DNA from: Chlamydiota bacterium
GTDB lineage: Bacteria > Chlamydiota > Chlamydiia > Chlamydiales > SM23-39
Direction: 5' to 3'
DNA: 15,396 bases
NCBI GenBank assembly: GCA_021772165.1
Contig: JAJFMM010000104.1
Coordinates: 1-15,396 of the forward strand
The notes beneath the pieces are model-generated. The model worked only from the letters and a program-made list of their open reading frames with translations. It ran no database searches and was not told the DNA's origin. Both the position numbers and the translations under genes were made by a program. Positions 1 to 6,622 of this stretch are shown here, in pieces (position 1 is the first letter of the stretch; each line of letters begins with the position of its first letter).

Positions 1-1
1 T

Positions 2-304
2 TGGGGGCTGTGTCCAGGATTTCCGAAACTGCTCTTGGCGCTCCGACTCTGCATCATTGCAGGTCTTGTCATCTACCTTATAAGGAAGCCATCGAGAGCG
101 ACCTTGGCTCTCTGGCTCATTGTAGCCGGAGCTCTAGGCAATATCATCGACATGTTCTGGTATGGCTGCGTCATCGACTTTCTTCATTTCCGTTTTTTCG
201 GCTGGTCCTTCCCGATTTTCAATCTGGCCGACAGCCTGATCACCATCGGAGCTGCAATGCTCATTTTATGGCCGAAATCGCGCGCCGCATTTCAGGGACG
301 CTAA
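2..304 (+). CDS. lspA: Lipoprotein signal peptidase (LspA), 3' part only
   Basis: This is the C-terminal 100 residues of signal peptidase II, the inner-membrane aspartic protease that cleaves the signal peptide of diacylated prolipoproteins at the lipobox Cys. The gene enters from the left edge, so the start and the first membrane segments are missing. The frame stays open from base 2. Visible family marks are a hydrophobic helix, then GALGNIIDMFWYGCVIDF (conserved Asn, Asp and the first catalytic Asp in VIDF), then FNLADSLITIGAA, whose NLAD carries the second catalytic Asp. The last hydrophobic helix ends just before a short basic tail, as expected for the family. One oddity is Met where most LspA proteins have Arg (GNxxDR). 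The TAA is followed one base later by the ATG of the next gene. The family assignment is secure. Confidence 0.93.
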   Translation, partial: WGLCPGFPKLLLALRLCIIAGLVIYLIRKPSRATLALWLIVAGALGNIIDMFWYGCVIDFLHFRFFGWSFPIFNLADSLITIGAAMLILWPKSRAAFQGR

Positions 305-305
305 G

Positions 306-1001
306 ATGAATCTTCGCGTCTCTACTCCAGCTATAGAAGGACCTTACGAGGCAGCCAAATGGCTCAAAATACAGGTGCTGGCCGATGCATCAGAGATCGC
401 CTCTCTATTTCAGAGACTAGGGGCTATCGAACTCTATCTTTTAGGTACGCCCTCTCCTCAAGAGGAACTTTGCTTCTCGCAGGAGAGCTTTCTTGCAGCC
501 GTACAGCGCTGGACCGATAAGCTGCAGCGAGGAGAGGCTCTTTCTCAGGCGGATTTTCGCTCGACACTCGCTTGCGGCATGACGCTGGATCGGGACTGCT
601 TCTGGCTGCAGGAGCTGCAGGGCGAGCGCTTTCTAGCCAAGATTAAACAGCCTGTTGTGCAGATTCAAGCGCACTTTTTTACGGTGGCTCAAGAGGAGAA
701 GACATTTCACTCAATGGTTTTCGGCAAAGAGAGCATTTTTTGGGGCGTGCAGTTTTCCTACCCGCAGATTTTTATGGATCCACAGAGTGGGGACTTCAAA
801 AAAGTCGACAGCTCTTTCATCAACACAAAGCTGTTTCAAGAGATTCGGCGCTGGTCGCGCGATGAGACGAGAGCAACGCCCTTTCTCTTGAGAGATGAGA
901 AGATCAATGTGCCGATACGCCTTGGAAAAAACTGCTTTTCCTGGATCTCCAAACATCCACAGCTAGCTATTAACAATCTCGGAGTTGTTCATGCAAGTTG
1001 A
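306..1001 (+). CDS. Conserved-looking hypothetical protein, 231 aa
   Basis: I do not recognise this protein. It starts one base after the lspA stop and its last 11 nt overlap the start of cinA, so it is almost certainly translated as part of the same operon. The product is soluble, with no signal peptide or membrane segment. It is a mixed alpha/beta sequence rich in aromatic residues in its second half (segments such as SIFWGVQFSYPQIFMDP and NCFSWISKHPQL). Normal codon use and the tight fit between two certain genes argue that it is real. There is no obvious metal-binding or nucleotide-binding motif. The ATG at 306 is preferred because it is the first start after the lspA stop and gives a sensible N-terminus. 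Function is unknown; neighbours in lipoprotein processing and nucleotide repair do not settle it. Confidence 0.8.
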   Translation: MNLRVSTPAIEGPYEAAKWLKIQVLADASEIASLFQRLGAIELYLLGTPSPQEELCFSQESFLAAVQRWTDKLQRGEALSQADFRSTLACGMTLDRDCFWLQELQGERFLAKIKQPVVQIQAHFFTVAQEEKTFHSMVFGKESIFWGVQFSYPQIFMDPQSGDFKKVDSSFINTKLFQEIRRWSRDETRATPFLLRDEKINVPIRLGKNCFSWISKHPQLAINNLGVVHAS

Positions 1002-2208
1002 GATTCTGACGATCGGCGATGAAGTACTGGAAGGCCAGACCCAGAACAGCAACGCGACCTTTTTGGGCAAAGTCCTCTCCGAAAAAGGCTACTCGATTGC
1101 GCGCCATCGAGTGATACCCGACGATCATGCTGTGATCCAAGAGGCTTTTAAAGAGTCTCTCTCCGATTTCGTCCTTGTGACAGGCGGACTGGGGCCAACA
1201 ATCGACGATCTAACCAAAAATGCGGCCGTAGAGTTTTTTAGAGCACCGCTCGAGCTCGATCAGGAGATCTATGCGGAGCTCAAGACGCGCTATCCCGATT
1301 CGGACGACCTCAAAAGCCAGGCGATGGTGCCGAAAGGTGCCCTCGCTCTGAGAAACAGAGTCGGCACCGCTCCAGGTCTTCTTTTCAAAAAAGAGAAGGG
1401 CTCTCTCTTTCTCTTGCCGGGACCTCCCCGTGAAATGGAACCGATGTTTCTAGAACAGGTGGCGCCTCTGCTCGATAGCCAGTTTGCTCCCAAAAACGCA
1501 CCATCTATGCTGCGCCTGTCTCTCTGCATGTTGCGAGAACTCGATGTCGATCCGATTTTGCGCGAAATCAAGAAAGAGCACCCCGATGTGGAAATTGGCA
1601 TCTACCCCTCCTACGGAACGCTGCAGCTGCGCTTCAAAGTAACCCAGCTGCCAGAAAGATTAGACCAGTGGAAAGAGCGCATTCGACAAGCCTTTCCGAC
1701 CCATCTTTTCGAAGGCGCATCGATTGCAGAAGCGCTGCACCGGCTGTTGATCGAGAAGGGAAAAACGCTGGCTCTTGCCGAATCCTGCTCAGGAGGCGCG
1801 ATCAGCCAGAGGCTCACAGCCATGCCCGACGCATCCAAATACCTGCTCGGCTCCCTCGTTGTTTACTCGAATGCGTGGAAGCGGCAGTTTCTCGGCGTCC
1901 AAGAAAAGACGCTGGAAAAACATGGCGCCGTCTCTCGTGAAACAGCGCTGGAAATGGTGCAGGGACTCCTGACCGAAACAGAAGCGGACTACGCGATCGC
2001 CGTCACCGGAACCGCCGGCCCAACAGGTGGCACCGACGAAAAACCGGTTGGCACCGTCTACATTGCAGTGGCAGAAAAGGGCGGCGCGACCGATGCAGGG
2101 AAAGTGAGCATGAGACCCAATCGCTCCAGCATTATTGAACACACTGTACAAAGATCTCTCGGCGCTCTCTATCGCAAACTCGCCTACAACAAAGACAGCT
2201 TCTCATGA
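991..2208 (+). CDS. cinA: CinA family protein (nucleotide pyrophosphatase + NMN amidohydrolase)
   Basis: This is a full-length two-domain CinA, 405 residues, the usual size. The N-terminal MoCF-like domain (about 1-170) has ILTIGDEVLEGQ at 5-16, VTGGLGPTIDD at 63-73 and the LLPGPPREM loop near 141-149; in studied homologues this domain hydrolyses ADP-ribose-type pyrophosphates. The C-terminal domain (about 245-400) is the PncC nicotinamide-nucleotide amidase, with AESCSGG at 263-269, which holds the catalytic Ser, and VTGTAGPTGG at 338-347. The likely cellular role is pyridine nucleotide salvage and clean-up in the cytosol; the name 'competence/damage-inducible' is historical. A TTG at 985 would extend the frame by two residues, but the ATG at 991 has GGAG at 981-984 six bases upstream and gives the canonical MQVEILTIGDE start. 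Its stop overlaps the next start (ATGA). Confidence 0.95.
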   Translation: MQVEILTIGDEVLEGQTQNSNATFLGKVLSEKGYSIARHRVIPDDHAVIQEAFKESLSDFVLVTGGLGPTIDDLTKNAAVEFFRAPLELDQEIYAELKTRYPDSDDLKSQAMVPKGALALRNRVGTAPGLLFKKEKGSLFLLPGPPREMEPMFLEQVAPLLDSQFAPKNAPSMLRLSLCMLRELDVDPILREIKKEHPDVEIGIYPSYGTLQLRFKVTQLPERLDQWKERIRQAFPTHLFEGASIAEALHRLLIEKGKTLALAESCSGGAISQRLTAMPDASKYLLGSLVVYSNAWKRQFLGVQEKTLEKHGAVSRETALEMVQGLLTETEADYAIAVTGTAGPTGGTDEKPVGTVYIAVAEKGGATDAGKVSMRPNRSSIIEHTVQRSLGALYRKLAYNKDSFS

Positions 2209-3029
2209 ACGACACCTACCAACTCATCGACAGTGGCCACGCGCAGAAACTCGAGCGCTTTGGCGACTACACACTGGTTCGCCCCTGTCCACAGGCGATC
2301 TGGCGGCCGCAGCATCCAAACGAGTGGGAGAGAGCAGACGCATCTTTCTCTCGTGAAAAAGAGGAGCGCTGGACGCTACTCAGAAAGGATCTGCCCAAGA
2401 GCTGGGTCGTTGAGACCGCCGGAGTACGCTTCAAAATTGCACTGACCGATTTCGGCCATCTGGGCGCATTCCCTGAGCATGCACATCTCTGGACAGCGAT
2501 GCGCAACCTGATTCGACCGAAGATGCGCGTTCTGAATCTCTTTGCCTACTCCGGCGGCGTGAGCTTGGCCGCGGCGCAAGAGGGCGCCGAAGTGTGCCAC
2601 CTCGATGCGTCGAAAGGAATGGTTGATTGGGCCAAAGAAAACGCCAAGATCAATGATCTCTCCCAAGCGCCGATCCGCTGGATCGTTGATGACGCACTTA
2701 AATTCCTCAACCGAGAAGTGAAGAGAAACTCACTCTACGATGGAGTCATTCTAGATCCCCCCACCTTTGGTCGTGGCAGCAAAGGAGAAGTTTTCAAAAT
2801 CGAGAGAGACCTCCTGCCACTCTTAGAGCAGTGCAAAGCCGTCCTGACCAAAAAACCGAGCTTCGTGATTTTTTCCTGCCATACACCAGGCTTCACGCCG
2901 CTGATCATGCAGCAAGTCATGGAACAGATCTTCGGAAAAAACGGGATTGAATCGGGCGAGATGGCGCTCCAAACTCCTAACACTTTTTCTATTCCCAGTG
3001 GATGTTATGCAATCAAGACCTACAGATAA
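2205..3029 (+). CDS. Class I SAM-dependent methyltransferase, RlmI/COG1092-like
   Basis: A 274-residue Rossmann-fold methyltransferase of the RlmI/RlmK-like group (COG1092), probably an RNA base methylase. SAM-binding motif I is VLNLFAYSGG at 109-118. The acidic residue that holds the SAM ribose is in HLDASKGMVDWAKEN (Asp134), an acidic pair follows at 162-163, and the catalytic-loop signature ILDPPTFGRG is at 182-191. It lacks the N-terminal PUA domain and the Cys-rich parts of full-length RlmI (about 400 residues), so it belongs to a shorter subgroup whose substrate I cannot name. The start ATG overlaps the cinA stop as ATGA and the 3' end overlaps the next methyltransferase by 23 nt, which implies coupled translation. 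Being next to two other RNA-modification-type genes supports an rRNA or tRNA target, but this is inference. Confidence 0.85.
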   Translation: MNDTYQLIDSGHAQKLERFGDYTLVRPCPQAIWRPQHPNEWERADASFSREKEERWTLLRKDLPKSWVVETAGVRFKIALTDFGHLGAFPEHAHLWTAMRNLIRPKMRVLNLFAYSGGVSLAAAQEGAEVCHLDASKGMVDWAKENAKINDLSQAPIRWIVDDALKFLNREVKRNSLYDGVILDPPTFGRGSKGEVFKIERDLLPLLEQCKAVLTKKPSFVIFSCHTPGFTPLIMQQVMEQIFGKNGIESGEMALQTPNTFSIPSGCYAIKTYR

Positions 3030-3816
3030 AATTGTTAGCTTACAAAACCAGCGCATCAAAGATCTCGTGCGCCTCCGAGACAGAAGAGAGAGAGACAAAA
3101 CGGGCCTCTTTCTCATTGAAGGCTACCGCGAGCTCAAGCGCGCACTCGATGCGGGGCGCGAGATGAGCGCCATCTTCTACTGCTCCGATCTCTTTCTCGG
3201 ATCCAATGAACTGGCTCTTCTCGACAAGAGCGGCGCAGAGCTGGTCTCTTGCAGCCCTGAAGTATTTGCCAAGATCTCCTATCGCGATCGGCCCGATGGA
3301 CTGCTCGGCGTCGCACCGCAGCGCCATCTCGGCCTAAAAGATCTCAAACTGCCTAAGAACCCCTTCCTCGTGATTGCCGAGAGCATAGAGAAGCCGGGCA
3401 ATCTCGGCACCATCCTGCGCTCCTGTGATGCAGCCGGCGTAGATGCCGTGATTGTTTGCGATCGTACGACAGACATTCACAATCCGAACGTCGTGCGCTC
3501 CAGCGTAGGCACGCTTTTTACACTGCCTGTACTCGAAGCAGATGGAAATGAGACGCTCGCTTTTTTAAAAGAGCGCGGTATTCCGATCCTAGCCGCTACA
3601 CCCGATGCAAAGCTTGAGTATACAAAATCGGATTGCACCGGAGCCATTGCCATTGCCGTTGGAACAGAACAGCTCGGACTCTCCGAAACGTGGATGAATC
3701 AGGCCGATGCCCAAGTGCGCATACCGATGCACGGCACCGCTGATTCACTCAATGTCGCATCCGCAACGACCCTCCTGCTTTATGAAGTCATCAGACAACG
3801 TGATCTATTGCGATAA
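3007..3816 (+). CDS. TrmH/SpoU family RNA 2'-O-methyltransferase
   Basis: A 269-residue SPOUT-class RNA methyltransferase that should transfer methyl from SAM to a ribose 2'-OH of rRNA or tRNA. An N-terminal L30e-like substrate-binding part (about 8-105, including GLFLIEGYRELKRAL) precedes the knotted SPOUT domain. Motif 1 is EKPGNLGTILRSCDAAG at 128-144 (Asn132 and Arg138), motif 2 is VGTEQLGLS near 218-226, and motif 3 is IPMHGTADSLNVASA at 239-253 (Ser and Asn of SLN). The open frame reaches back to 2947 inside the previous gene, but that extension has no family character; the ATG at 3007 gives the usual N-terminus and a 23-nt overlap. The overall plan fits the RlmB/TsnR-like group; the exact target cannot be read from sequence. 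It is the middle gene of a run of three RNA-modification candidates. Confidence 0.9.
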   Translation: MQSRPTDKIVSLQNQRIKDLVRLRDRRERDKTGLFLIEGYRELKRALDAGREMSAIFYCSDLFLGSNELALLDKSGAELVSCSPEVFAKISYRDRPDGLLGVAPQRHLGLKDLKLPKNPFLVIAESIEKPGNLGTILRSCDAAGVDAVIVCDRTTDIHNPNVVRSSVGTLFTLPVLEADGNETLAFLKERGIPILAATPDAKLEYTKSDCTGAIAIAVGTEQLGLSETWMNQADAQVRIPMHGTADSLNVASATTLLLYEVIRQRDLLR

Positions 3817-4429
3817 CCATCTGCTTGTGGCGAATAAAGCTGCCGGCATGTTGACGCAACCCGATGGGAGCTCTACGCCTGATCTTGAAGGAGAGATGAA
3901 AGCGTGGGTCAAGGCCAAATACAACAAGCCCGGCGCCGTCTTTCTGCATGCAATTCACCGACTCGACAGACCTGTGAGCGGCCTTGTGCTCTTTGCTCGG
4001 ACCAGCAAAGCGCTCTCGCGGCTCAATGAGCAGGTGCGAAGTGGCACCATCGAGCGCACCTACATCGCGGAAGTGGAAGGCGCGCCCGCAGAAGAAGAAG
4101 GGGACCTGGAGCACTATCTGCGCCACGGCTCTCACACTGCGATCGTCTCCCACGCAAAAGACCCCGAGGCTAAATGGGCCTCTCTGCACTACCGGATTGA
4201 GAAGAAAAAAGAGAGAACCAGCCTCATCAGAATCGAGCTGAGGACAGGGCGCTACCATCAGATTCGGGCCCAGTTTGCCGCAATTGGCTGCCCGATAGTC
4301 GGAGACCATCGCTATGGAGCCAAGGGAGAGGGGAAGACCATTCGCCTCCACTGCACCCGCCTGGCCCTGACCCATCCAGTGACCCAAGAAGCCCTTTTTT
4401 GGGAAGAACTTCCACTCTTTGTTTTGTAA
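3782..4429 (+). CDS. RluA-family pseudouridine synthase
   Basis: A 215-residue RNA pseudouridine synthase that isomerises uridine in rRNA or tRNA. The catalytic Asp is Asp62 in HAIHRLDRPVSGLVLFART, the hallmark of the RluA group. Other signatures are LLVANKAAGM near the N-terminus, ERTYIAEVEG at 91-100, and the C-terminal RTGRYHQIRAQFAAIGCPI followed by GDHRYGA. There is no S4 RNA-binding domain, so it resembles the short RluA/RluC-core type. The ATG at 3782 overlaps the upstream gene by 35 nt, longer than any other junction here. A GTG at 3800 would shorten the overlap and still keep the fold. It is the last gene of the left operon; an intergenic gap with an inverted repeat follows. The target base is unknown. 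Confidence 0.9.
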   Translation: MKSSDNVIYCDNHLLVANKAAGMLTQPDGSSTPDLEGEMKAWVKAKYNKPGAVFLHAIHRLDRPVSGLVLFARTSKALSRLNEQVRSGTIERTYIAEVEGAPAEEEGDLEHYLRHGSHTAIVSHAKDPEAKWASLHYRIEKKKERTSLIRIELRTGRYHQIRAQFAAIGCPIVGDHRYGAKGEGKTIRLHCTRLALTHPVTQEALFWEELPLFVL

Positions 4430-4444
4430 GTCGCTTGTTTAGAG

Positions 4445-4503
4445 CGTGTTGCGCCCGACTATTTTAATGGCCATGTTAAAATAGTCGCGACTAAAGTAAC
4501 ACG
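4445..4503. repeat. Nested inverted repeat upstream of the 4576 gene
   Basis: A perfect 12-bp inverted repeat, CGACTATTTTAA at 4456-4467 and its complement TTAAAATAGTCG at 4476-4487, flanks the 8-nt centre TGGCCATG. A second, outer pair, CGTGTT at 4445-4450 and AACACG at 4498-4503, encloses it. GTCGCGAC at 4484-4491 is itself a palindrome, and CGACTA recurs directly at 4488-4493. No T-run follows on either strand, so this is not a classic intrinsic terminator. It lies about 40-95 bp upstream of the -35 box at about 4542, so an operator or activator site is possible. Confidence 0.6.
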
Positions 4504-4541
4504 TTATGGTGATTGTTAAGACCTTTCTCTTTCAAGGCGGT

Positions 4542-4569
4542 TTGTTTAAAGGATAAACTGTGTTATAAT
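4542..4569 (+). promoter_or_regulatory. Sigma70-type promoter with extended -10
   Basis: TATAAT at 4564-4569 is a perfect -10 box and is preceded by TGT, forming the extended -10 TGnTATAAT. TTGTTT at 4542-4547 is a fair -35 box with a 16-bp spacer. A start about seven bases past the -10 box would fall at about 4576, the A of the ATG of the following gene, which suggests a leaderless or nearly leaderless mRNA. This is the best-looking promoter in the window. Confidence 0.65.
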
Positions 4570-4575
4570 AAGAGG

Positions 4576-5457
4576 ATGAATACTATCCTTCCTCTGTCTT
4601 TATTGTTTTTTTTAGAAGAGAAGTTAATTCAATCAATTACTTCTCCTAGCAAGCTGTTTGCTAAAGAAAACCATCCATCACCCTCAAATGTGCTGAAGAT
4701 GCTGCCCGCCTATAAACTCACCATGACGTTTTTAGAAGCGGCTAAGGCAGTGGTGGAGCAAGGCAAGACATCTCTTTCTCAGGGTAAGGCAGAAAAGGGA
4801 GAAGCTCTGGTTCTAAAAGGGAGCGCTCTGTTTGCTACCCTAAAGAATCAGCCCCAGTTGTTGCAGAAGACTCTGCAAGTGGTGCTCAAGCAACTTGATG
4901 CTGAAACCACACTCCCGTCCTCTATGAGACAGCTCGTTCCCACCTTGAAAGCGGATCTACAGTTATTACAAACGCTTACCCTCAAGACGCCGCCCCAAGA
5001 GGTGCAAAAAGTGTTAGCAAAAGTAGCTCAAAATCTAACTCAGCTGCCGCAGTCTCTTTTAAAAGAAGCGGTGCTGTTGGCCAAGCAAACTGTACAGCAG
5101 CAGTTTGCTCAACAGTCGCAGACGAAACTTGCTACGCCAGCAGCCAACCCAACGAGAAGTGAGCAGACGGTTGTGGATAAACAAGCGCCTGCTCAATCAA
5201 TCAAAGCAGAGCAGTTGGAGCTGTTTCAGAAACAGACGCTTGAGAGAGCAGCAGCGCCTCTTATCGCAGCAGCGGTCGTCACAGCAACGCCGCAACCTCA
5301 GCTACAACAGAGCACTCAACTTCCCTTAGCCTTTGTGGTTCCTTACACTGCAACCATAAAATCAGAGACTCGTCCTGAGAAATCCAAGCGCAAAAAGTTT
5401 GAAGAAGAAGAGATCCTTGATGAAGAAGAGGAAGAAGAAAAAGAAGCTTCTTTCTAA
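4576..5457 (+). CDS. Hypothetical Gln-rich protein with acidic C-terminal tail, 293 aa
   Basis: I do not recognise this protein. From the ATG at 4576 it has a short hydrophobic start (NTILPLSLLFFLEE), too short and too soon followed by acidic residues to be a convincing signal peptide. The long middle (about 40-210) of predicted amphipathic helices is rich in Leu, Gln, Lys and Ala (for example LLQKTLQVVLKQLDAE and VQKVLAKVAQNLTQLPQS). A low-complexity stretch rich in Pro/Ala/Gln follows, then a basic patch (RPEKSKRKK) and a tail that is nearly all Glu/Asp. The layout resembles type III export ruler proteins (FliK/YscP type) or secreted effectors, but no defining motif proves either. It is transcribed alone from its own promoter and stops 4 nt before a palindromic repeat. 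AAGAGG touches the ATG directly, so it cannot serve as a normal ribosome site; a weaker alternative start is the ATG at 4699. Confidence 0.72.
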   Translation: MNTILPLSLLFFLEEKLIQSITSPSKLFAKENHPSPSNVLKMLPAYKLTMTFLEAAKAVVEQGKTSLSQGKAEKGEALVLKGSALFATLKNQPQLLQKTLQVVLKQLDAETTLPSSMRQLVPTLKADLQLLQTLTLKTPPQEVQKVLAKVAQNLTQLPQSLLKEAVLLAKQTVQQQFAQQSQTKLATPAANPTRSEQTVVDKQAPAQSIKAEQLELFQKQTLERAAAPLIAAAVVTATPQPQLQQSTQLPLAFVVPYTATIKSETRPEKSKRKKFEEEEILDEEEEEEKEASF

Positions 5458-5460
5458 GAA

Positions 5461-5565
5461 AAGGACAGGATAGACCGGTGCGCCTGCGGCGGCAGTTTGT
5501 GTTGGATTAAAATTATTTTCCCTGCACATCCTGCCGCCGCAGGCGATCCTACCTATCCTGTCCTT
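5461..5565. repeat. Palindromic intergenic repeat, copy 1 (9-nt periodic)
   Basis: Two arms, 5461-5495 and 5531-5565, are inverted copies of each other: the outer 13 bp (AAGGACAGGATAG) and the inner 14-15 bp (CGCCTGCGGCGGCAG) match, and 8 mostly unmatched positions lie between them. The right arm reads in 9-nt units starting ATCCTG. It contains a small nested hairpin, CCTGC-CGCC-GCAGG, near 5530-5543. The loop holds another small palindrome, AAAATTATTTT, at 5509-5519. The same element recurs at 9429-9530, with the right halves nearly identical. It fills the gap between two convergent genes and overlaps the end of asd. Confidence 0.85.
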
Positions 5566-5571
5566 CTTTTT
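5461..5571. terminator. Probable bidirectional terminator formed by repeat copy 1
   Basis: The 35-nt arms can fold into a long hairpin between the convergent 4576 gene and asd. On the plus strand the right arm runs into TCCTTCTTTTT (5561-5571). On the minus strand the complement of the left arm continues into CCTTTTCTT. Either transcript therefore meets a GC-rich stem followed by a U-rich stretch, although the internal loop and the interrupted U-runs make this less than ideal. Confidence 0.5.
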
Positions 5572-6548
5572 AGTTGTTCTGCGATCTGCACTGCATTGAG
5601 TGCCGCACCTTTTAAAAGCTGATCACCGACACACCAGAGCTCTAACGTATTGGGTTGGCTCGGATCGAGACGCAATCTTCCACAGTAGATCTCCTCTTTC
5701 TCAGAGGCATCGCTCGGCGTAGGAAAACGATTATTCACAAAGTCTTCCAACAGTTTCACGCCCGGCATCGAAGCGATCGCTTCTCTCGCAGCATCGAGGG
5801 AGAGCTCCTTGTGGAACTCTATGTTCGCAGAAATAGAGTGGGCGCGTAAAACGGGGACTCGCACACAGGTCGCGCTCAGTTGAATCGAATCATCTTCTAG
5901 AATCTTGCGCGTTTCAAAACGCATCTTGCGCTCTTCATCGGAGTAGCCACTCTCATCGATCTCTGAGTTATGCAAAAAGAGATTGAACGCGTAGGGGAAA
6001 GGGAGCTGGTGTGGGTAGGGCTGCTTGTCTAGCTGCGCTCTCGTCTCATTTTCTAGCTCGCGCATGAGGCCAAATCCAGCTCCACTGGCAGCTTGGTACG
6101 TGGATGCTACGATGCGCTTGATCTGAAAGAGGCGATGCAGAGGAAAGAGAGGCATGAGGAGAATGGTTGCCGCGCAGTTAGGGGAGGTGACCAGTTGTTT
6201 CGTGCCGAGAGCATGTGCATTGATCTCAGGAATGATAAGCGGCACATCAGGCTCCATGCGAAACGCACCGCTCGAATCGATCACAAAAGCGCCGGCCTTG
6301 AGCGCCTCCGGAATGAACTCCTTTGAAACACTTGAGCCTGCGCAGAAAAATACTAGATCGATCTCTTCGAAATTCTTTCTGGTGAGCACTTCGATGGTGA
6401 TTGTTTTGCCGCTACAGGAAATGGTTTTGCCGGCAGATCGCGCTGTGGCAAAACAGCGAAGGGAGGTGATGGGAAAGTTGCGCTGTTCAAGCAGTCGTAG
6501 AATTTCTACGCCGACAGCACCTGTTACTCCAACAATAGCAATACGCAT
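5553..6548 (-). CDS. asd: Aspartate-semialdehyde dehydrogenase
   Basis: A 331-residue NADPH-dependent enzyme that reduces aspartyl-4-phosphate to aspartate semialdehyde, the branch point to diaminopimelate/lysine, threonine and methionine. The NADP-binding loop is VGVTGAVG at 6-13. The catalytic Cys is Cys125 in SPNCAATIL, and VPVLRAHS at 231-238 carries the active-site Arg/His pair (Arg235, His237). The C-terminal helix DQLLKGAALNAVQIAEQL is typical. Length is normal for the family. The last residues (KRRTG) and the TAG stop are encoded by the outer arm of a palindromic repeat, so the native C-terminus may have been replaced or trimmed when the element arrived. The gene stands alone on the minus strand, divergent from gmhA with a gap of about 74 bp, and has no clear Shine-Dalgarno. 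In a host with little amino acid synthesis its main role would be diaminopimelate for peptidoglycan. Confidence 0.95.
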   Translation of the reverse strand: MRIAIVGVTGAVGVEILRLLEQRNFPITSLRCFATARSAGKTISCSGKTITIEVLTRKNFEEIDLVFFCAGSSVSKEFIPEALKAGAFVIDSSGAFRMEPDVPLIIPEINAHALGTKQLVTSPNCAATILLMPLFPLHRLFQIKRIVASTYQAASGAGFGLMRELENETRAQLDKQPYPHQLPFPYAFNLFLHNSEIDESGYSDEERKMRFETRKILEDDSIQLSATCVRVPVLRAHSISANIEFHKELSLDAAREAIASMPGVKLLEDFVNNRFPTPSDASEKEEIYCGRLRLDPSQPNTLELWCVGDQLLKGAALNAVQIAEQLKRRTG

Positions 6549-6622
6549 ATAGAAGTTATGATAGAGCGGTGGAAAATAGGTTGCGATGCAAAAAAAAATG
6601 GGATAAGTTCTTTTTCTTGCTT
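6549..6622. promoter_or_regulatory. Divergent asd/gmhA intergenic region with A9 tract and mini-ORF
   Basis: This short region must hold the start signals of both asd and gmhA. TATGAT at 6557-6562 could be a -10 box for the plus strand, and the overlapping TATCAT on the minus strand could serve asd; I see no convincing -35 for either. A run of nine A (6590-6598) runs into ATGGGATAA at 6598-6606, a two-codon open frame just upstream of the gmhA ATG. The promoter call is tentative. Confidence 0.35.

Noticed and set aside
1..309. Frame-1 open frame across the window start
   Set aside because: The LspA motifs are in the other frame (2-304); this one is the shadow.
2947..3006. N-terminal extension of the SpoU methyltransferase from an upstream start
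   Set aside because: The extra 20 residues lie wholly in the previous gene, lack family similarity, and the ATG at 3007 gives a standard start.
3220..3700. Possible degenerate motif 2 in the SpoU methyltransferase (GTEQLGL rather than GNEGxG)
   Set aside because: GTExxGL variants are common in this family, so it is not a sign of inactivity.
3791..4387. 198-codon minus-strand open frame opposite the pseudouridine synthase
   Set aside because: The plus-strand protein has the full catalytic motif set; the antisense frame has no recognisable motif or start signal.
4456..4487. Intrinsic terminator for the left operon
   Set aside because: The stem is perfect but AT-rich and no U-run follows on either strand, so I list it as an inverted repeat instead.
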